Of a stretch of 6,586 nucleotides of DNA, positions 4,444-6,586 are shown piece by piece; the first letter of the stretch is position 1; every line of letters begins with the position of its first letter. Location: assembly GCA_031265345.1 (NCBI GenBank), contig JAISCU010000119.1:1-6586 (forward strand), written 5' to 3'. A program made the position numbers and the translations under genes. The notes under the pieces are model-generated. The model ran no database searches. It saw nothing but the letters and a program-made list of their open reading frames with translations, and was not told where the DNA came from. Source of the stretch: Bifidobacteriaceae bacterium (lineage in GTDB: Bacteria; Actinomycetota; Actinomycetes; Actinomycetales; WQXJ01).

Positions 4444-6330
4444 ATGAAACGAAACCGAGCCACCAGAAGGGCGCTGACCGCCACGCTCGGCGTGGGCCTG
4501 GTCGCCGCGCTGGGCATGGCGCTTCCCGTCGCGCCAGCCACGGCGGCGCCACAGCCCCCCGCCGCCGCGCCCGCAGCCAAGAACATCATCGTCCTGATCT
4601 CGGACGGCGCCGGGTACAACCAGTTCGACATCGCCAGCCTGTACCGGTCCGGGAACACGAATAACCAGGTCCGGGTCGATCCGGCGACCGGTTGGATCGA
4701 ACGTGTCCCCGGCACGCCGACCCAGGTGTACGAGTCGTACCCGGTCCAAGTGGCGCAGTCCCACTATTCGGCCAACGGTCGCGCGGACTACGACTCCGGC
4801 GAGGCCTGGGGCGAGTTCAACTGGGTCTATGACGGCGCCACCGACTCGGCGGCGGCTGCCACAGCGCTCGGCACCGGTGTCAAGACCAACAACGGCACGC
4901 TCGGGTTCACGCCCGCGACGGAGCGTCTGACCACGATCACCGAGCACGCCTCGGACCTGGGCAAGGCCACCGGCCTGGTCACCTCGGTGACGTTCAACCA
5001 CGCCACACCGGCCGGATTCGTGGCCCACAACGCCGACCGCAACGACTATCACGGCTTGGCGACCGAGATGATCGACTCGGACCTGAACGTGATCATGGGC
5101 GCCGGGCACCCGCTCTACGATGACGCCAACACCGACCGCACGCCGACCTACCAGTGGATCTCGGAAGCCGACTACGACCGGGTCTCGAGCGGTCAGACGC
5201 CTTACGCATACATCGAGGACCGTGCCGGTTTCGAGGCCTTGGCTGAGGGCGGACCCGCCGTCGCGCCGGAACGCGTGTTCGGTCTGGCCCAGGTCGCTGA
5301 GACCCTCCAATACAACCGGCCCGGCTTGGCGAACTCGGCGGTCCTGCCCGGAACCGATCCGCGCAACGACGTCCCCGACCTCGACACCATGGCCAAAGGG
5401 GCGCTCAACGTCCTGGCCAAGGACCGTGACGGCTTCTTCCTCATGATCGAGGGCGGCGCGGTCGATTGGGCCGGCCACGCCAACCAGACCACCCGCCTGA
5501 TCGAGGAACAAGTCGAGTTCAACGGCGCCGTCGAGGCGGTCGACGCCTGGGTGAACGCCAATTCGTCCTGGGACGAGACCTTGGTCATCATCACGGCCGA
5601 CCACGAGACCGGCTACCTGTCCGGACCCGGGGCCGATCCCACTTGGACCCCCATGACCGGCCAGGCCGGTCAGTTGCCGGACGTCACCTGGCATTCGGGC
5701 GGCCACACCAACGCGCTGGTGCCGCTGTTCGCAAAGGGCGCCGGGAGCGAACTGCTGACCGCGCGGGCGGAATCCTGGGACGCCGTTCGCGGCGCGTACC
5801 TGGACAACACCGACGTCGGCAACACCCTGTTCGACTTGTTCGGCCCGGCTTACAGTGGCGCGGAAGCGAACGTCCCGTTGGAGTTGGCGCTGGGGCTCGA
5901 CGCGCCTGGTGCCGGGGCGCTCTCGCTGAAGGTCGCCGCCCAAAGCGAACCGGTGCGATTCGTCGGTTCGGCCACGGGCTGGGGAGCGGCCCTGCCCGCC
6001 GTGACGGTCCGTGACACGCGGACGGACGTCCAGGCTCGGGCCGGTGGTTGGACGGTGGCCGGTCGCGCGGACGATTTCACCGCTGGGAACCGCGTCATCG
6101 GCGCCGAGAACCTCGGCTGGTCGCCGCGAGTGGTGTCCTCCGAGGGCGGCGCCGGCGCCGGACAGGCTGGCGCCACGCTGGACGGTCCGGCAACACTGGC
6201 CGCCGCCGACCAGGCGTCGCGCGGCGGGACCTCGGTGGTCGGCGCCGACCTGACGTTGGTCGCGCCGTCCGTGGCCGACTCGGGCCGCTACGGCAGCGAG
6301 ATCACCTTGACCCTGTTCGCCATCGACTGA
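4444..6330 (+). CDS. phoA: Secreted alkaline phosphatase (PhoA family) with C-terminal WxL-like domain
   Basis: A 628-residue exported phosphomonoesterase. Residues 1-34 are a signal peptide: basic start with an RR pair, hydrophobic core, likely cut after ATA (32-34). The two arginines (TRRALTA) resemble a Tat motif, though Sec is also possible. The catalytic domain spans about 46-470. D54 in LISDGAG is a metal ligand, S135 in ATDSAAAAT the phosphorylated serine, R199 the phosphate-binding arginine by spacing, E336 in MIEGG, D341 and H345 in DWAGH, D386 and H387 in ADHETG, and H421 complete the metal sites. H186 and W342 replace E. coli D153 and K328. Residues about 500-628 form an extra beta-rich domain with VRDTR, GGWTV, NLGWSP and a YGSEITLTL end, like the cell-wall-binding WxL domain. 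AAGGAG at 4433-4438, 5 nt before ATG 4444, sets the start. It should release phosphate from organic esters outside the membrane. Confidence 0.92.
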   Translation: MKRNRATRRALTATLGVGLVAALGMALPVAPATAAPQPPAAAPAAKNIIVLISDGAGYNQFDIASLYRSGNTNNQVRVDPATGWIERVPGTPTQVYESYPVQVAQSHYSANGRADYDSGEAWGEFNWVYDGATDSAAAATALGTGVKTNNGTLGFTPATERLTTITEHASDLGKATGLVTSVTFNHATPAGFVAHNADRNDYHGLATEMIDSDLNVIMGAGHPLYDDANTDRTPTYQWISEADYDRVSSGQTPYAYIEDRAGFEALAEGGPAVAPERVFGLAQVAETLQYNRPGLANSAVLPGTDPRNDVPDLDTMAKGALNVLAKDRDGFFLMIEGGAVDWAGHANQTTRLIEEQVEFNGAVEAVDAWVNANSSWDETLVIITADHETGYLSGPGADPTWTPMTGQAGQLPDVTWHSGGHTNALVPLFAKGAGSELLTARAESWDAVRGAYLDNTDVGNTLFDLFGPAYSGAEANVPLELALGLDAPGAGALSLKVAAQSEPVRFVGSATGWGAALPAVTVRDTRTDVQARAGGWTVAGRADDFTAGNRVIGAENLGWSPRVVSSEGGAGAGQAGATLDGPATLAAADQASRGGTSVVGADLTLVAPSVADSGRYGSEITLTLFAID

Positions 6331-6355
6331 CCACTGGCCGCCGAGGCATCCAAGA

Positions 6356-6393
6356 TGGTCGGCTCGTGCTCACCCGAGGGCATGAGCCGACCA
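6356..6393 (+). terminator. Strong hairpin terminator after the phosphatase gene
   Basis: Ten perfect pairs (6356-6365 with 6384-6393) continue through two G-T wobbles to a stem of about 16 bp closing a loop of six bases (6372-6377). It begins 25 nt past the stop. No T tract follows, which is usual for terminators in high-GC actinomycetes. It separates phoA from the next gene. Confidence 0.75.
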
Positions 6394-6468
6394 CCACCAT
6401 GTCCGATGCCGCGCGCCTCGTCCGGCCGCGCCGGTTTCGAAGCCGGGCGCCGCGACCAGAAGGAGATC
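6394..6468 (+). other. Short gap before the right-edge gene with a GC-rich hairpin
   Basis: CCGGTTTCGAAGCCGG (6431-6446) is a near-palindrome flanked by GCG on the left and GCGC on the right, so it can form a stem in RNA or bind a dimeric protein. It lies about 15 nt before the ribosome binding site of the right-edge gene. No clear promoter boxes are seen. Confidence 0.25.
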
Positions 6469-6471
6469 ATG

Positions 6472-6586
6472 ATGGCACGCAAACTGACCGCCCCCCGACC
6501 TCCAGGTGGCCGAGACGCCGAGGCTCGAACCGCGTCTGGCTGCTCGGGCCTACTTGGGAGGATCCTTGGCGCTGCCCTGGCGGGAG
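6472..6586 (+). CDS. Start of an unidentified gene with an apparent frameshift in a C6 run, runs off right edge
   Basis: AAGGAG (6460-6465) lies 6 nt before ATG 6472 (a second ATG is at 6469), a strong start signal. The protein begins MARKLTAP. Six C follow at 6491-6496. Read as written, the frame stays open to the edge but its third codon positions lose their G/C bias after the run. If the run had five C, the frame would continue as DLQVAETPRL and on to LALPWRE at the edge, with most codons ending in G or C. So an extra base, either a sequencing error or a true mutation, is likely. Alternatively the gene begins at GTG 6506, which lacks a ribosome binding site. The 38 visible residues show no family I recognise and no signal peptide. 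Confidence 0.5.
   Translation, partial: MARKLTAPRPPGGRDAEARTASGCSGLLGRILGAALAG

Noticed and set aside
4363..5943. Long minus-strand open frame (526 codons) opposite the phosphatase gene
   Set aside because: The high third-position G/C of phoA removes stops from this frame. The translation has no domain, and phoA is unambiguous on the other strand.
6431..6446. tRNA T-arm-like sequence (GGTTTCGAAGCC)
   Set aside because: Has one base too many for the T-arm and no acceptor, D or anticodon arms around it.
1..6586. CRISPR array, rRNA, tRNA or complete insertion sequence
   Set aside because: No regularly spaced direct repeats, no rRNA or full tRNA patterns, and no transposase or integrase frame were found on either strand.

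Overview
The window is high-GC DNA (roughly two-thirds G+C by eye) with strong G/C preference at third codon positions, GTG as well as ATG starts, tight gene overlaps and a long GC-rich terminator hairpin without a T tract. Together with a WxL-like tail on a secreted enzyme, this points to a Gram-positive actinomycete. I cannot place it to genus.

Layout. (1) 1-390, minus strand: the first 130 codons of a gene running off the left edge, with a near-consensus promoter that fires at its start codon (leaderless mRNA). (2) 391-945: about 555 bases with no convincing gene but many inverted repeats: a 15-bp dyad at 454-468, a 9-bp inverted repeat spanning 498-565, and a palindrome-dense block at 763-855 that resembles a REP or small mobile repeat and carries two DnaA-box-like 9-mers. 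(3) 946-1747, plus strand: a type II toxin-antitoxin pair, a RelB/DinJ-like ribbon-helix-helix antitoxin and an overlapping PIN-domain ribonuclease toxin, with a 15-bp operator-like palindrome just before the antitoxin ribosome binding site. (4) 1824-4268, plus strand: a complete three-gene AmmeMemoRadiSam operon, amrB (MEMO1 family), amrA (AMMECR1 family) and amrS (radical SAM), joined by 11-nt and 4-nt overlaps. (5) 4444-6330, plus strand: a secreted alkaline phosphatase of the PhoA family with an extra C-terminal WxL-like domain, closed by a strong hairpin at 6356-6393. (6) 6472-6586: the start of another plus-strand gene that appears frameshifted in a run of six C.

How the parts work together. 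The three amr genes are translationally coupled and almost certainly act as one pathway. To my knowledge the reaction of this system in bacteria is unassigned, so it is the best candidate for unexplained biology here. The phosphatase has its own leader and terminator and is probably a separate unit that scavenges phosphate outside the membrane. The toxin-antitoxin pair and the repeat-rich stretch before it look like accessory DNA placed between the left-edge gene and the amr operon.
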